From Paraburkholderia tuberum STM678 (lineage in GTDB: Bacteria; Pseudomonadota; Gammaproteobacteria; Burkholderiales; Burkholderiaceae): a stretch of DNA of 64,000 nucleotides. Position 1 is the first letter of the stretch. Each line of letters starts with the position of its first letter. This document shows, one piece after another, positions 8,732 through 17,734 of the stretch. Under the pieces are notes generated by a model. That model did no database searches and was not told where the DNA came from. It saw nothing but the letters and a program-made list of their open reading frames with translations. Where the stretch lies: positions 1-64,000 of the forward strand of contig NZ_CADFGP010000035.1 in NCBI RefSeq assembly GCF_902833905.1. The letters run 5' to 3'. A program made the translations under genes and the position numbers.

Positions 8732-8866
8732 TGTAGCCTCAGGGCGTCAAACTCAACGTATTTGACATTTATTGTAGCCCAAGAGACACAACAAGGTTAT
8801 TCGTATTTGTGTCTCCAAGGCTACATTTTATGTATCTTTGCCAATTTTTGTAGCCCAAGGGCGACA
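8732..8866 (-). promoter_or_regulatory. hipBA control region: four 18-bp operator repeats
   Basis: Four copies of an 18-base element with consensus TGTAGCC-N3-GRG-N2-WCA: 8732-8749, 8773-8790, 8808-8825 (opposite orientation) and 8849-8866. Copies 2 and 4 read TGTAGCCCAAGAGACACA and TGTAGCCCAAGGGCGACA. Start-to-start distances are 41, 35 and 41 bases, so copies lie on nearly the same helix faces. The E. coli hipBA promoter also has four HipB operators, though with a different sequence. The surroundings are notably AT-rich. No clear -35/-10 pair was fixed. Confidence 0.8.
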
Positions 8867-8887
8867 AATTCCGCACGTCACCTTCCC

Positions 8888-8924
8888 AAACAACAACGGG
8901 CTTGCCGCTCTCGCGACAAGCCCG
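8888..8924 (-). terminator. Probable terminator of the uraH-puuD transcript
   Basis: Stem CGGGCTTG (8897-8904), 12-base loop, CAAGCCCG (8917-8924). Read on the minus strand it is followed by TTGTTGTTT, a broken U tract, about 55 bases after the puuD stop. Confidence 0.6.
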
Positions 8925-8978
8925 CTTCGCACTCCAGCCTCTGCCTCGGCACCGGCTCCGTGATCCGGACAGACGTCC

Positions 8979-10172
8979 TTACTTCGCCGCGCCGCCTTCG
9001 AACCACGCGGCGATCTTCATCCGCTCGTCGTCGGTCATATGCGTGACGTTGCCGAGCGGCATCGCCTTCAACGTGACCGCCTGCTGGTAAATGCGCTGCG
9101 CGTTCTGCGAAATTTCGTCGGGCGTATCCATCAGCACGCCGGCGGGCGCGCTGCCCATCATCGTCGGATGCGCGGAGTGGCAGGCCACGCAGCGCTGCTG
9201 CAGCACCGGCGCGATGTCGGCGACCTTCAGCGTCGGCGCGTTGGCGGCCTGCGCCTGCGGCACCACCGGACGCGGCATGGTCCACACGAGTGCCGTGCAC
9301 ATCAGCGCGACGCCGACGATCGGCAGATACCACAACACCTGGCCGCGATGGCGCATCACGAAGAACTGACGGATCAGCGCGCCGGCCAGCATGATGACGA
9401 CGAGCACCGCCCAGTTGTACGGATGCGTGTAGGTCATCGCGTAGTGGTTCGACAGCATCGCGAACACGACCGGCAGCGTGAAATACGTGTTGTGCACCGA
9501 GCGCTGCTTGCCGCGCTTACCGTAGATCGGGTTCGGCGTGTCGCCCTTCAGCATCGCGTCGACCATCTTGCGCTGGCCCGGAATGATCACGAAGAACACG
9601 TTGGCCGACATGATTGTCGCGAGCATCGCGCCCATGATCAGATACGCTGCGCGGCCCGCGAAGATATGGCAGGCGAGATACGCCGCGATCAGCACATAAA
9701 CGCCGACGCAGATGCCGAGAAGTTTGTCGCGTGTGCCGAGAATGCGGCACAGCGAGTCGTAGACGATCCAGCCGGCCCCGAGGAAGCCGATTGCCGAGGC
9801 GACGGCGACCACCGGCCCCATGTCGAGCACGTTCCTGTCGATCAGGTAGGTGCTCGGCGAGAACAGATACAGCACGGTAAAGAGACCGAAGCCCGACAGC
9901 CACGTCGTGTACGACGGCCATTTCGACCAGTGCAGGTCTTCGGGCATTTCGGGCGGCGCGACCGTGTACTTCTGCATGTTGTAGAAGCCGCCGCCGTGCA
10001 CGTGCCACAGCTCGCCGAACACGCCGCGACGGCGCTGGTTCGGATCGGTCGGCGGCTTCAGGCTGTTGTCGAGCGCGACGAAATAAAACGATTCGCCGAT
10101 CCATGCAATGGCGGCGACGACGTGGAACCAGCGAATCGCGAGGTTCAACCAGTCGGTGATAAAGCCTTCCAT
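8979..10172 (-). CDS. puuD: PuuD-type urate hydroxylase with C-terminal cytochrome c
   Basis: A 397-residue membrane urate oxidase that replaces soluble uricase and passes electrons to the respiratory chain through its own heme. The N-terminal 310 residues hold about eight membrane segments, opening with LNLAIRWFHVVAAIAWIGESFYF. The C-terminal periplasmic domain has the heme c motif CVACH (328-332) and a likely axial Met at 371 (KAMPLGN). Length and order match PuuD. It lies downstream of uraH on the same strand, so urate is oxidised and the unstable hydroxyisourate is hydrolysed by co-transcribed products. Confidence 0.94.
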   Translation of the reverse strand: MEGFITDWLNLAIRWFHVVAAIAWIGESFYFVALDNSLKPPTDPNQRRRGVFGELWHVHGGGFYNMQKYTVAPPEMPEDLHWSKWPSYTTWLSGFGLFTVLYLFSPSTYLIDRNVLDMGPVVAVASAIGFLGAGWIVYDSLCRILGTRDKLLGICVGVYVLIAAYLACHIFAGRAAYLIMGAMLATIMSANVFFVIIPGQRKMVDAMLKGDTPNPIYGKRGKQRSVHNTYFTLPVVFAMLSNHYAMTYTHPYNWAVLVVIMLAGALIRQFFVMRHRGQVLWYLPIVGVALMCTALVWTMPRPVVPQAQAANAPTLKVADIAPVLQQRCVACHSAHPTMMGSAPAGVLMDTPDEISQNAQRIYQQAVTLKAMPLGNVTHMTDDERMKIAAWFEGGAAK

Positions 10173-10341
10173 GAAACTCCTCCACTTCTGATTCGTTGCG
10201 CGCGCGATGACGTTCGACGTCGTCGGTCATCGCGCCGACTGCGGATAGAAGACGCAGCGCGGGTTGTTATGGGTATCGCGGGGCGTTGTGCCTGTCCAGG
10301 TCTGTTCGCGCCGGTTCGGACGCGGCTCGCATCCAGCAGGG

Positions 10342-10695
10342 CTAGCTGCCCCGATACGTGCTGTACGAAAACGGCGACACCAGCAGCGGCACGTGATAGT
10401 GCGCGTCGGCATCGGCGACGCCGAAGCGCAGCACGACGCGATCGACGAAGCGTGGTTCCGGCACCTTCGTGCCGAGCGAGGCGAAGTAGTCGCCCGCGCC
10501 GAACACGAGTTCGTACTCGCCCGCGACGAGCGCGTCGCCTTCGAGCAGCGGCTCGTCGCAGCGGCCGTCGTGATTGGTGAGCGTGGTTTTGAGCGCGCGG
10601 CGCGTGTCGCCCGCGAGCGCGAAGAGTTCGACCTTGATGCCTGCGCCGGGACGGCCGTTCGCGGTGTCGAGCACGTGGGTAGTGAGCTTGCCCAT
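10342..10695 (-). CDS. uraH: 5-hydroxyisourate hydrolase (transthyretin-related protein)
   Basis: A 117-residue enzyme that hydrolyses 5-hydroxyisourate to OHCU. Family signatures are GKLTTHVLDTANGRPG at the N-terminus, the central YELVFGAGDYF segment, YHVPLLVSPFSYSTYRGS at the end, and the C-terminal YRGS tetrapeptide that defines the active site. ATG at 10695 is chosen because AAGGA lies nine bases upstream; the TTG two codons earlier would sit too close. It is followed by puuD after 169 bases. Confidence 0.96.
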   Translation of the reverse strand: MGKLTTHVLDTANGRPGAGIKVELFALAGDTRRALKTTLTNHDGRCDEPLLEGDALVAGEYELVFGAGDYFASLGTKVPEPRFVDRVVLRFGVADADAHYHVPLLVSPFSYSTYRGS

Positions 10696-11199
10696 TCGCA
10701 ATTGTCCTTGTGTGAATGCGAGGTGTCGGCGGCGGCCCGATCCATTACGTTTGCGGCGGATCGAGGCTCCACGTCAGTGGCTACATACCCGTCGGCGAAT
10801 CGAAGCGAGCGCCGTGGCAGCCATTGTAGAAAGGATGCTCTGTCCCGAGCGCGAGCGATAGGAAAGATAATAGTTCGCGCATGATGGACAGCCAGACGAA
10901 AGCCGCGCCGGCTCATCGGCCGATCGTACCGGCGCCAAAAATGCACCACTATATTGGCGGTGTGAAGTTGGGTATCGCAACCGCGCGGGTTGTCAGCGGG
11001 ATTTTGGCTACCGAAGGTAAGCGCTGTGCGGCGCGACCCACCCGTGCAAAGGCAGGCCTTTGGCACGGACAACCCCGAAGACGGCGACTCACGCTGGGTA
11101 ACCGGGCCAATGGCGTTCAACGGAACGCGACGGCACGGTGGCGTGCCGCCGCATCGCGTTCGAACGGCTTTGCATGCAGGCAATCAGGCGGACAGACGA
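10696..11199. other. Divergent intergenic region between uraH and the deaminase gene
   Basis: 504 bases without a supported gene. It must hold promoters for both directions. A dyad CACC-N11-GGTG lies at 10944-10962 inside ATGCACCACTATATTGG, which partly resembles an NtrC-type enhancer site, but no matching sigma-54 -24/-12 pair was found. The right-hand half (about 11000-11199) is GC-rich with open frames that resemble nothing recognised. Confidence 0.4.
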
Positions 11200-12588
11200 A
11201 TGACGATGAATGAAGCACTGAAACAACCCGGTAAGACGATGCTCGTGAAGCACGCGGACGTGCTGGTCACGATGGATGACGAGCGGCGCGAACTGCGCGA
11301 CGCCGGGCTGTATATCGAGGACAACCGGATCGTCGCGGTCGGACCGACCGCGCAACTGCCGCAATCGGCCGACCAGATACTCGACCTGCACGGCCATCTC
11401 GTGATTCCGGGCCTCGTCAACACGCATCACCACATGTACCAGAGCCTCACGCGCGCGATTCCCGCCGCGCAGAACGCCGAGTTGTTCGGCTGGCTCACGA
11501 GCCTGTACAAGGTGTGGGCGAACCTCACGCCTGACATGATCGAAGTATCGACGCTGACCGCGATGGCCGAGCTGCTGCTGTCGGGCTGCACGACGTCGAG
11601 CGACCATTTGTATATCTATCCGAACGGCAGCCGTCTCGACGACAGCATCGCGGCCGCGCGCCGAATCGGCATGCGCTTTCATGCGGCGCGCGGCAGCATG
11701 AGCGTGGGACGCAAGGACGGCGGCCTGCCGCCCGATTCGGTGGTCGAGCGCGAAGCGGACATCCTGAAAGACACGCAGCGTCTGATCGAGACGTATCACG
11801 ACGATGGGCGCTACTCCATGCTGCGCGTCGTCGTGGCGCCGTGCTCGCCGTTTTCGGTGAGCCGCGACCTGATGCGCGAATCGGCGGCGCTCGCGCGCCA
11901 GTACGGCGTGTCGCTGCATACGCATCTGGCGGAGAACCTCAACGACGTCGCGTACAGCCGCGAGAAGTTCGGCATGACGCCGGCCGAGTATGCGCACGAT
12001 CTCGGCTGGGTCGGCCATGACGTATGGCATGCGCACTGCGTGCAACTCGACGACGCGGGCATTGCGCTGTTCGCGCGCACCGGCACCGGCGTCGCGCACT
12101 GTCCGTGCTCGAACATGCGGCTCGCGTCGGGCATCGCGCCGGTCAAGCGCATGCGGCTCGCGGGCGTGCCGGTTGGGCTCGGCGTCGACGGCTCGGCGTC
12201 GAACGACGGTGCGCAGATGGTCGCCGAAGTGCGCCAGGCGCTGTTGCTGCAGCGCGTCGGTTTTGGGCCCGATGCGATGACCGCGCGCGAGGCGCTCGAA
12301 ATCGCGACCCTGGGTGGTGCGCGCGTGCTCAATCGCGACGACATCGGCGCGCTCGCCCCCGGCATGGCCGCGGATTTCGTCGCGTTCGATCTGCGTGAGC
12401 CGCATTTTGCCGGCGCGCTGCACGATCCGGTGGCGGCTCTGGTATTCTGCGCGCCGTCGCAGGTCAGCTATAGCGTGATCGACGGCAAGGTGGTGGTGAA
12501 GAATGGGCAGTTGGCGACGCTCGAACTCGGGCCGGTGATCGAGCGGCATAACGCGCTCGCGCGGCAGCTTTACGAGGCGGCCGCTTGA
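11200..12588 (+). CDS. 8-oxoguanine / guanine deaminase (amidohydrolase superfamily)
   Basis: A 462-residue metal-dependent cytosolic deaminase. The first metal motif is VNTHHHMYQSLTR (His76-78 region). Later motifs are HTHLAEN, the HAHCVQLDD segment, HCPCSNMRLASG and GLGVDGSASND, whose aspartate ligates the metal. The SNMRL-G segment resembles the 8-oxoguanine deaminase subgroup, which also accepts guanine-like substrates and yields urate from 8-oxoguanine. That would feed puuD directly. The start could be 11200, 11206 or 11239; none has a strong ribosome site. Confidence 0.85.
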   Translation: MTMNEALKQPGKTMLVKHADVLVTMDDERRELRDAGLYIEDNRIVAVGPTAQLPQSADQILDLHGHLVIPGLVNTHHHMYQSLTRAIPAAQNAELFGWLTSLYKVWANLTPDMIEVSTLTAMAELLLSGCTTSSDHLYIYPNGSRLDDSIAAARRIGMRFHAARGSMSVGRKDGGLPPDSVVEREADILKDTQRLIETYHDDGRYSMLRVVVAPCSPFSVSRDLMRESAALARQYGVSLHTHLAENLNDVAYSREKFGMTPAEYAHDLGWVGHDVWHAHCVQLDDAGIALFARTGTGVAHCPCSNMRLASGIAPVKRMRLAGVPVGLGVDGSASNDGAQMVAEVRQALLLQRVGFGPDAMTAREALEIATLGGARVLNRDDIGALAPGMAADFVAFDLREPHFAGALHDPVAALVFCAPSQVSYSVIDGKVVVKNGQLATLELGPVIERHNALARQLYEAAA

Positions 12589-12688
12589 GCTCGAGCGGAA
12601 CGGGCGGCACTCGCGCCGCGCCGCGCGCAAGCCGCGAGTCGCTGATCCATGAGCGGCGGCGCCAGTGCGATCGGCGCCGCATGCGGCG

Positions 12689-13621
12689 TCAGCACTTGTC
12701 GATCAACGTCCGGGTCGCCTCGCCAACCACGCCGCGCAGCCAGCGCACTTCGTCGGAGTAATGCACGCGCTCGTGCCACAGCTGGTAGTACTGCATCGGC
12801 GGAAAGTCGAGCGGCGCGGGCATCACGGTCAGCGGCAGGAACTTCGCGTAGTAGTCGGCAAAGAGGCGCGTCGTCGTGAAGATCAGATCGGATTTGATCA
12901 GCACGTACGGCGCGAGATTGAAGTAGGGCAACGTGACGACCACATGGCGCTTGAGCCGCTCGCGCGCGAGATGCACGTCGATCGCGCCGCGCTGGCCGAC
13001 CGAATACGGCGTCGGCGCGAGATGTGGCGCGTTCAGGTACTGGTCGAGCGTGAGCCCGCCGCGTTTGGCGAACGGATGCGTGTTGCTCATCAGGCACACG
13101 ATCTGATCGACGAACAGGTTCGACAGATGCAACTGCTCGGGCGGCTCCGGCCAGTTGCCGACCACGATGTCGAGCTTGCCGTCCTCGAGCGCGAGTTCGT
13201 AGTCGAACGCGGGGCCGAGCGAATGGAATTCGAGCGTCGCGTTCGGTGCGGCCTTGCGGAAACGTTCGACGACCGTCGGCACGAACAGCACGTTCAGGTA
13301 GTCGGGACAGCCGATCCGGTAGCAGCGGATCGACGTGGCTGGATCGAAGTTGTGCTGCTGGAACTTGATGCGCTCGATTTCGCGCAGCGCGTTCTGCACC
13401 GGTTCGAGCAGGCGCAGACCGTACTCGGTCGGCACCATGCCGGACTTGCCGCGCACCAGCAGCGGGTCGCCGGTGATGTCGCGCAGACGGCGCAGCGCCG
13501 CGCTGATGGCGGGTTGGGACTGGTTCAGTTTGACGGCGGCGCGGGTGACGCTGCGCTCCATCAGTAGCGTGTGCAACACGCGCAGCAGGTACGTGTCGAT
13601 CGCCTCGCGTTGCTGGCTCAT
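12689..13621 (-). CDS. LysR family transcriptional regulator
   Basis: A 310-residue LTTR with an N-terminal helix-turn-helix (about 12-65, containing SVTRAAVKLNQSQPAISAALRRLRD) and a periplasmic-binding-like effector domain. The overall pattern, including VLHTLLMERSVT and HPFAKRGGLTLDQYLNAPHL, resembles the NodD/PcpR-like subgroup. It diverges from the purine/nucleoside ABC importer and is convergent with the deaminase, so it probably controls one or both. The ligand is unknown. Confidence 0.87.
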   Translation of the reverse strand: MSQQREAIDTYLLRVLHTLLMERSVTRAAVKLNQSQPAISAALRRLRDITGDPLLVRGKSGMVPTEYGLRLLEPVQNALREIERIKFQQHNFDPATSIRCYRIGCPDYLNVLFVPTVVERFRKAAPNATLEFHSLGPAFDYELALEDGKLDIVVGNWPEPPEQLHLSNLFVDQIVCLMSNTHPFAKRGGLTLDQYLNAPHLAPTPYSVGQRGAIDVHLARERLKRHVVVTLPYFNLAPYVLIKSDLIFTTTRLFADYYAKFLPLTVMPAPLDFPPMQYYQLWHERVHYSDEVRWLRGVVGEATRTLIDKC

Positions 13622-13837
13622 GGATTCTCCGAATATATGTGCAGGCTGATCGAACTAACGTGAGGGTATATGCGTTTTAATATGGACGAAAAACGGCGTC
13701 AAGGGCGACATACCCGCAGAGCTTGTAGCGGCGGGGGTTTGCGGGAATTTTGTCAACTCGACTGAGTGGGGCGAATTAGGTATTGTCATCCGGTTGTGGT
13801 GACGGATCGCCCGCCGGCGGGGCGGACCGATAGTCCG

Positions 13838-13877
13838 CAATCCGGCGGCAATCCGGCGGCAAGCAGGCGGCAAGCAG
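13838..13877. repeat. 11-bp tandem repeat, 3.6 copies
   Basis: CAATCCGGCGG twice, then CAAGCAGGCGG and a partial CAAGCAG, in register, ending 25 bases before the ABC ATPase start. It sits in the leader of the importer operon and could vary in copy number by slippage. Confidence 0.85.
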
Positions 13878-13902
13878 CGTCACGAACGCACTACGGAATC
13901 TC

Positions 13903-15501
13903 ATGAGCGACACTCCACTTAGCGACGGCGCGCAACTCACCGGCCAGGCGGTGCCTCGGCTCGCGCTGACGGGCATCACGAAGCAGTACCCGGCCGTGCG
14001 CGCCAACGACGAAGTCACGCTCGTCGTCGCGCCCGGCGAAATCCACGCGGTGCTCGGCGAGAACGGCGCGGGCAAGAGCACGCTGATGAAGATCATCTAC
14101 GGCGCCGTGCGACCCGACGCCGGCGAGATCCGTTGGGAAGGCGAGACGGTCGACATCGCGAGTCCGGCGGCCGCCCGCAAGCTCGGCGTCGGCATGGTGT
14201 TCCAGCACTTCTCGCTGTTCGAGACGCTGACGGTCGGCGAAAACATCGCGCTCGCGCTCGACGAACCGTTCGATCTGAAGACGTTGGCCAAACGCATTCG
14301 CGAGGTGTCGGCCGACTACGGGCTCGACATCGATCCGCAGCGGCATGTCCACAGCCTCACCGTCGGCGAGCGGCAGCGTGTCGAGATCGTGCGCTGCCTG
14401 CTGCAGAATCCGCGTCTGTTGATCATGGACGAACCGACCTCGGTGCTGACGCCGCAGGCGGTCCGCAAGCTCTTCACGACGCTGCGCCGGCTCGCGGCCG
14501 AGGGCTGCAGCATCCTCTACATCAGCCACAAGCTCGACGAAATCCAGGAGTTGTGCGACACCGCGACGGTGATGCGCGGCGGTCGCGTGACCGGCCATGT
14601 GACGCCGAAGAACGAGACGCATGCATCGCTCGCGCAGTTGATGGTCGGCCACTCGCTGCCGGACTACACGCGGCGCGAGCACAAGCCGGGCGCGGTGCTG
14701 CTCGACGTCAGGCAGTTGTCGGTCGCGAGCGACGATCCGTTCGGCACCTCGTTGCGCGACGTGTCGTTCAGCGTGCATGCGGGCGAGATCTTCGGCATTG
14801 CCGGTGTGTCGGGCAACGGGCAGGCGGAACTGCTCGCGGCGTTGTCCGGCGAGAAGCGCGCTGAACAACGCAGCCTGCCGGCCGACGCGATCACGATCTG
14901 CGGCAAACCGGCCGCGCGCCTCGGCGCGGGCGGGCGGCGCGCGCTCGGCTTCGGCTTCGTGCCTGAAGAGCGGCTCGGCCGCGGCGCGGTGCCGGCGATG
15001 AGCCTCGCCGACAACGCGCTGCTCACCGCGCACCGGCAGAGCATGGTCAACTCGGGCTGGATCAAAACGGGTGTGATGCGCGCATTCGCGAAGCGCTGCA
15101 TCGACGCGTTCGACGTGCGCTGCGGCGGCCCCGACGCGCTCGCGCAAAGTCTGTCGGGCGGCAATCTGCAGAAATACATCATGGGCCGCGAGATTTTGCA
15201 GGCGCCGAAGGTGCTCGTGGTCGCGCAGCCGACGTGGGGCGTCGATGTCGGCGCGTCGGCGTTCATCCGTCAGCAACTGCTCGATCTGTCGGCGCGCGGC
15301 GTTGCGATTCTGGTGATCTCGGAGGAACTGGAAGAGCTGTTCGATATCTGCGATCGCATCGCGGTGCTCGCGGGCGGGCGGCTTTCGCCGGTGCGCGCGA
15401 CCGGTGCGACCAACGCCGAGGAAATCGGCCGCTGGATGGCGGGGCTGTTCGGCGACCGCGAGGGCGCGGCGCCCGCGGCGGATCAACCGGCGCATGCATG
15501 A
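13903..15501 (+). CDS. ABC importer ATPase (double-domain, nucleoside/purine BMP type)
   Basis: A 532-residue tandem ATPase. The first domain has a full Walker A GENGAGKST (52-60), a signature around LTVGERQRVEI, and Walker B LLIMDEPTSVL. The second has a degenerate P-loop GVSGNGQAELLAAL and signature LSGGNLQK, as is usual for this carbohydrate-uptake-2-like/YufO group. It is followed by two permeases and a BMP-family binding protein, giving a complete importer. The context points to a purine nucleoside or base as cargo. Confidence 0.92.
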   Translation: MSDTPLSDGAQLTGQAVPRLALTGITKQYPAVRANDEVTLVVAPGEIHAVLGENGAGKSTLMKIIYGAVRPDAGEIRWEGETVDIASPAAARKLGVGMVFQHFSLFETLTVGENIALALDEPFDLKTLAKRIREVSADYGLDIDPQRHVHSLTVGERQRVEIVRCLLQNPRLLIMDEPTSVLTPQAVRKLFTTLRRLAAEGCSILYISHKLDEIQELCDTATVMRGGRVTGHVTPKNETHASLAQLMVGHSLPDYTRREHKPGAVLLDVRQLSVASDDPFGTSLRDVSFSVHAGEIFGIAGVSGNGQAELLAALSGEKRAEQRSLPADAITICGKPAARLGAGGRRALGFGFVPEERLGRGAVPAMSLADNALLTAHRQSMVNSGWIKTGVMRAFAKRCIDAFDVRCGGPDALAQSLSGGNLQKYIMGREILQAPKVLVVAQPTWGVDVGASAFIRQQLLDLSARGVAILVISEELEELFDICDRIAVLAGGRLSPVRATGATNAEEIGRWMAGLFGDREGAAPAADQPAHA

Positions 15502-15594
15502 GGCGAGGCGTTGCCCGCCGGCCACGCCAACACGCTAACCACGCACGCGAATGCGGACCCTGAAGAACAGAACCCGAACACATACACGCTACCC

Positions 15595-16701
15595 ATGATG
15601 CTTCCCTATCGACTCGAAGCCCGCACGTCGCCGTCGCGCACGATGCAGCTCGCCGTGCCGCTGATCGCCGCGTTGCTGACGCTCGCGATCGGCTTCCTGA
15701 TCTTCGGCCTCGTCGGCCGCGACCCGTTGCAGGCGATGCACGGGTTTTTCATCGAGCCGCTGTCGAGCATCAACGGCTGGTCGGAGCTGCTGCTGAAGGC
15801 GTCGCCGCTGTGCCTGATCGGCCTCGGTCTCGCGATCGGCTATCGCGCGAACGTGTGGAACATCGGCGCCGAAGGGCAGATGCTGCTCGGCGGCATCGCG
15901 GCGAGCGGCGTCGCGATCTATTTCGATCAGGCGAGCGGCTGGTGGATCCTGCCGACCATGATGGCGGCCGGCATCCTCGGCGGCATGGCGTGGGCCGCGA
16001 TTCCGGCGTTTCTGAAGAGCCGCTTCAATACCAACGAGATTCTCGTGAGCCTGATGCTCACGTACGTCGCGACGCAACTGCTGATCTATCTCGTGAGCGG
16101 CCCGTGGCGCGATCCGCAGGGCATGAACTTCCCGCTGTCGGAGATGTTCAGCGGCGACGCGCTGTTTCCGACGCTGTATGGCGACTGGCACTGGAAATTT
16201 CTGCGTGGCACGCGCCTGAACGCGTCCGTGTTCCTCACGCTGATCGCGATTCCGCTCGTCTGGCTGTTCATGCGCAAGAGCTTCGCGGGCTACCGGATGA
16301 ACGTCGGCGGACTTGCGCCGCTCGCCGCGCGTTACGCCGGTTTCTCCGACAAGAAGACGATCTGGACGTCGCTGCTGATTAGCGGCGGCCTCGCGGGCCT
16401 CGCCGGTATGGGCGAAATTGCCGGTCCGATCGGCCAGTTGCAGGCGACGTGGTCGCCGGGCTACGGCTTCACCGCGATCATCGTCGTGTTCGTCGGCAGA
16501 CTGCATCCGCTCGGCATCGTGCTCGCCAGTCTGCTGATGGCGTTGCTGTATCTCGGCGGCGAAGCGGTGCAGACCTCGATGCAATTGCCGCAGGCGCTCT
16601 CGGGCGTGTTCCAGGGGCTGCTGCTGTTCTGCCTGCTCGGCGCCGACCTGTTCGTGAACTACCGCGTGCGGCGCCGCTCGGCCGCAGCAGTGGCTCGTTA
16701 A
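15595..16701 (+). CDS. ABC transporter permease (YufP-like)
   Basis: A 368-residue inner-membrane permease of the BPD_transp_2 family. Features include an N-terminal TM segment, KASPLCLIGLGLAIGYRANVWNIGAEGQMLLGG, and later FKGLAG-type glycine-rich membrane stretches such as GGLAGLAGMGEIAGPIGQL. ATG at 15595 (or 15598) is preferred over an in-frame TTG at 15511. It forms the membrane pore with the following permease. Confidence 0.92.
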   Translation: MMLPYRLEARTSPSRTMQLAVPLIAALLTLAIGFLIFGLVGRDPLQAMHGFFIEPLSSINGWSELLLKASPLCLIGLGLAIGYRANVWNIGAEGQMLLGGIAASGVAIYFDQASGWWILPTMMAAGILGGMAWAAIPAFLKSRFNTNEILVSLMLTYVATQLLIYLVSGPWRDPQGMNFPLSEMFSGDALFPTLYGDWHWKFLRGTRLNASVFLTLIAIPLVWLFMRKSFAGYRMNVGGLAPLAARYAGFSDKKTIWTSLLISGGLAGLAGMGEIAGPIGQLQATWSPGYGFTAIIVVFVGRLHPLGIVLASLLMALLYLGGEAVQTSMQLPQALSGVFQGLLLFCLLGADLFVNYRVRRRSAAAVAR

Positions 16702-16741
16702 GTTTGCCAATCAGCTCGCTAAATCCGCTTTCAGACTCGAT

Positions 16742-17671
16742 ATGGATATCCAGCAAGCCAGCGCGCTCACGTCGAGCGCGATCACCGCGTCGATCCCGCT
16801 GATGTTCGCGGGCGCCGGCGAACTCGTCGCCGAAAAATCGGGCGTACTCAATCTTGGCGTGGAAGGGATGATGCTGATGGGCGCCGTCAGCGGCTACGCG
16901 GTCACGTCGATCACCGGCAGCCCGTGGCTCGGCGTGCTCGCCGCGATCGGCGCCGGTCTCGCGATGTCGCTGCTGTTCGCGTTCCTCACGCTGACGATGC
17001 TCGCCAACCAGGTCGCGACCGGCCTGTCGCTGACGATCTTCGGCATCGGGCTGTCCGCGTACGTCGGCAAGCCGTACACGTCGGCGGCGGTGCGCGCGAC
17101 GATCGATACGTGGACGATCCCCGGCCTGTCGAACATCCCGGTGCTCGGCCCCGCGCTGTTTACCCTCACGCCGCTCGATTACCTCGCGTTCCTGATGTTC
17201 GCCGCGATCGGCTGGTTCCTCTATCGCACGCGCGCGGGACTCGTGCTGCGCTCGGTCGGCGAATCGCCGCAGGTCGCGCATTCGGTCGGCTTTCCGGTGG
17301 TCGGCGTGCGCTATGGGGCGGTCGCGTTCGGCGGCGGCATGGCGGGGCTCGCGGGCGGCTACTATTCGATCGTCAATCTGCACCTGTGGCAGGAGAACCT
17401 GACCTCGGGCCGCGGCTGGATCGCGCTCGCACTCGTGGTGTTCGCGACGTGGCGCCCTGGGCGACTGCTGATCGGCTCGCTGCTGTTCGGCGCGGTGACG
17501 GGGCTGCAGTTCTATGCGCAGGCGATCGGTGTGCCGGTGCCGACGCAGTTCCTCGCGATGCTGCCGTACGTTGCGACGATCGTCGTGCTCGCGCTGATCT
17601 CGCGCAATCCGAACACGATTCGCCTGAATGCACCCGCGTCGCTCGGCAAGCCGTTTTTCTCGGCGGGCTGA
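16742..17671 (+). CDS. ABC transporter permease (YufQ-like)
   Basis: A 309-residue permease of the same family as its upstream neighbour. The opening segment GAGELVAEKSGVLNLGVEGMMLMGAV is the conserved first-helix motif of nucleoside ABC permeases. About eight to nine hydrophobic segments are visible. It lies 40 bases after the first permease and 63 before the binding-protein gene. Confidence 0.92.
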   Translation: MDIQQASALTSSAITASIPLMFAGAGELVAEKSGVLNLGVEGMMLMGAVSGYAVTSITGSPWLGVLAAIGAGLAMSLLFAFLTLTMLANQVATGLSLTIFGIGLSAYVGKPYTSAAVRATIDTWTIPGLSNIPVLGPALFTLTPLDYLAFLMFAAIGWFLYRTRAGLVLRSVGESPQVAHSVGFPVVGVRYGAVAFGGGMAGLAGGYYSIVNLHLWQENLTSGRGWIALALVVFATWRPGRLLIGSLLFGAVTGLQFYAQAIGVPVPTQFLAMLPYVATIVVLALISRNPNTIRLNAPASLGKPFFSAG

Positions 17672-17734
17672 CGGCGACACAGGTCCTTTATCGATCCGCT
17701 CAAACTATTCGCTCATTACGACAGGGGAGAAAAC

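Noticed and set aside
11000-11199. Possible riboswitch before the deaminase gene
   Set aside because: No known purine, guanidine or xanthine riboswitch consensus could be matched by eye.
12656-12680. GCGGCGCC/GGCGCCGC hairpin between the deaminase and LysR genes as a terminator
   Set aside because: Inverted repeat is real but lacks a T run on either strand; could be chance in high-GC DNA.
13891-15525. Long antisense frame opposite the ABC ATPase gene
   Set aside because: Arg/Ala/His-rich shadow of the real gene; the forward strand has full ABC motifs.
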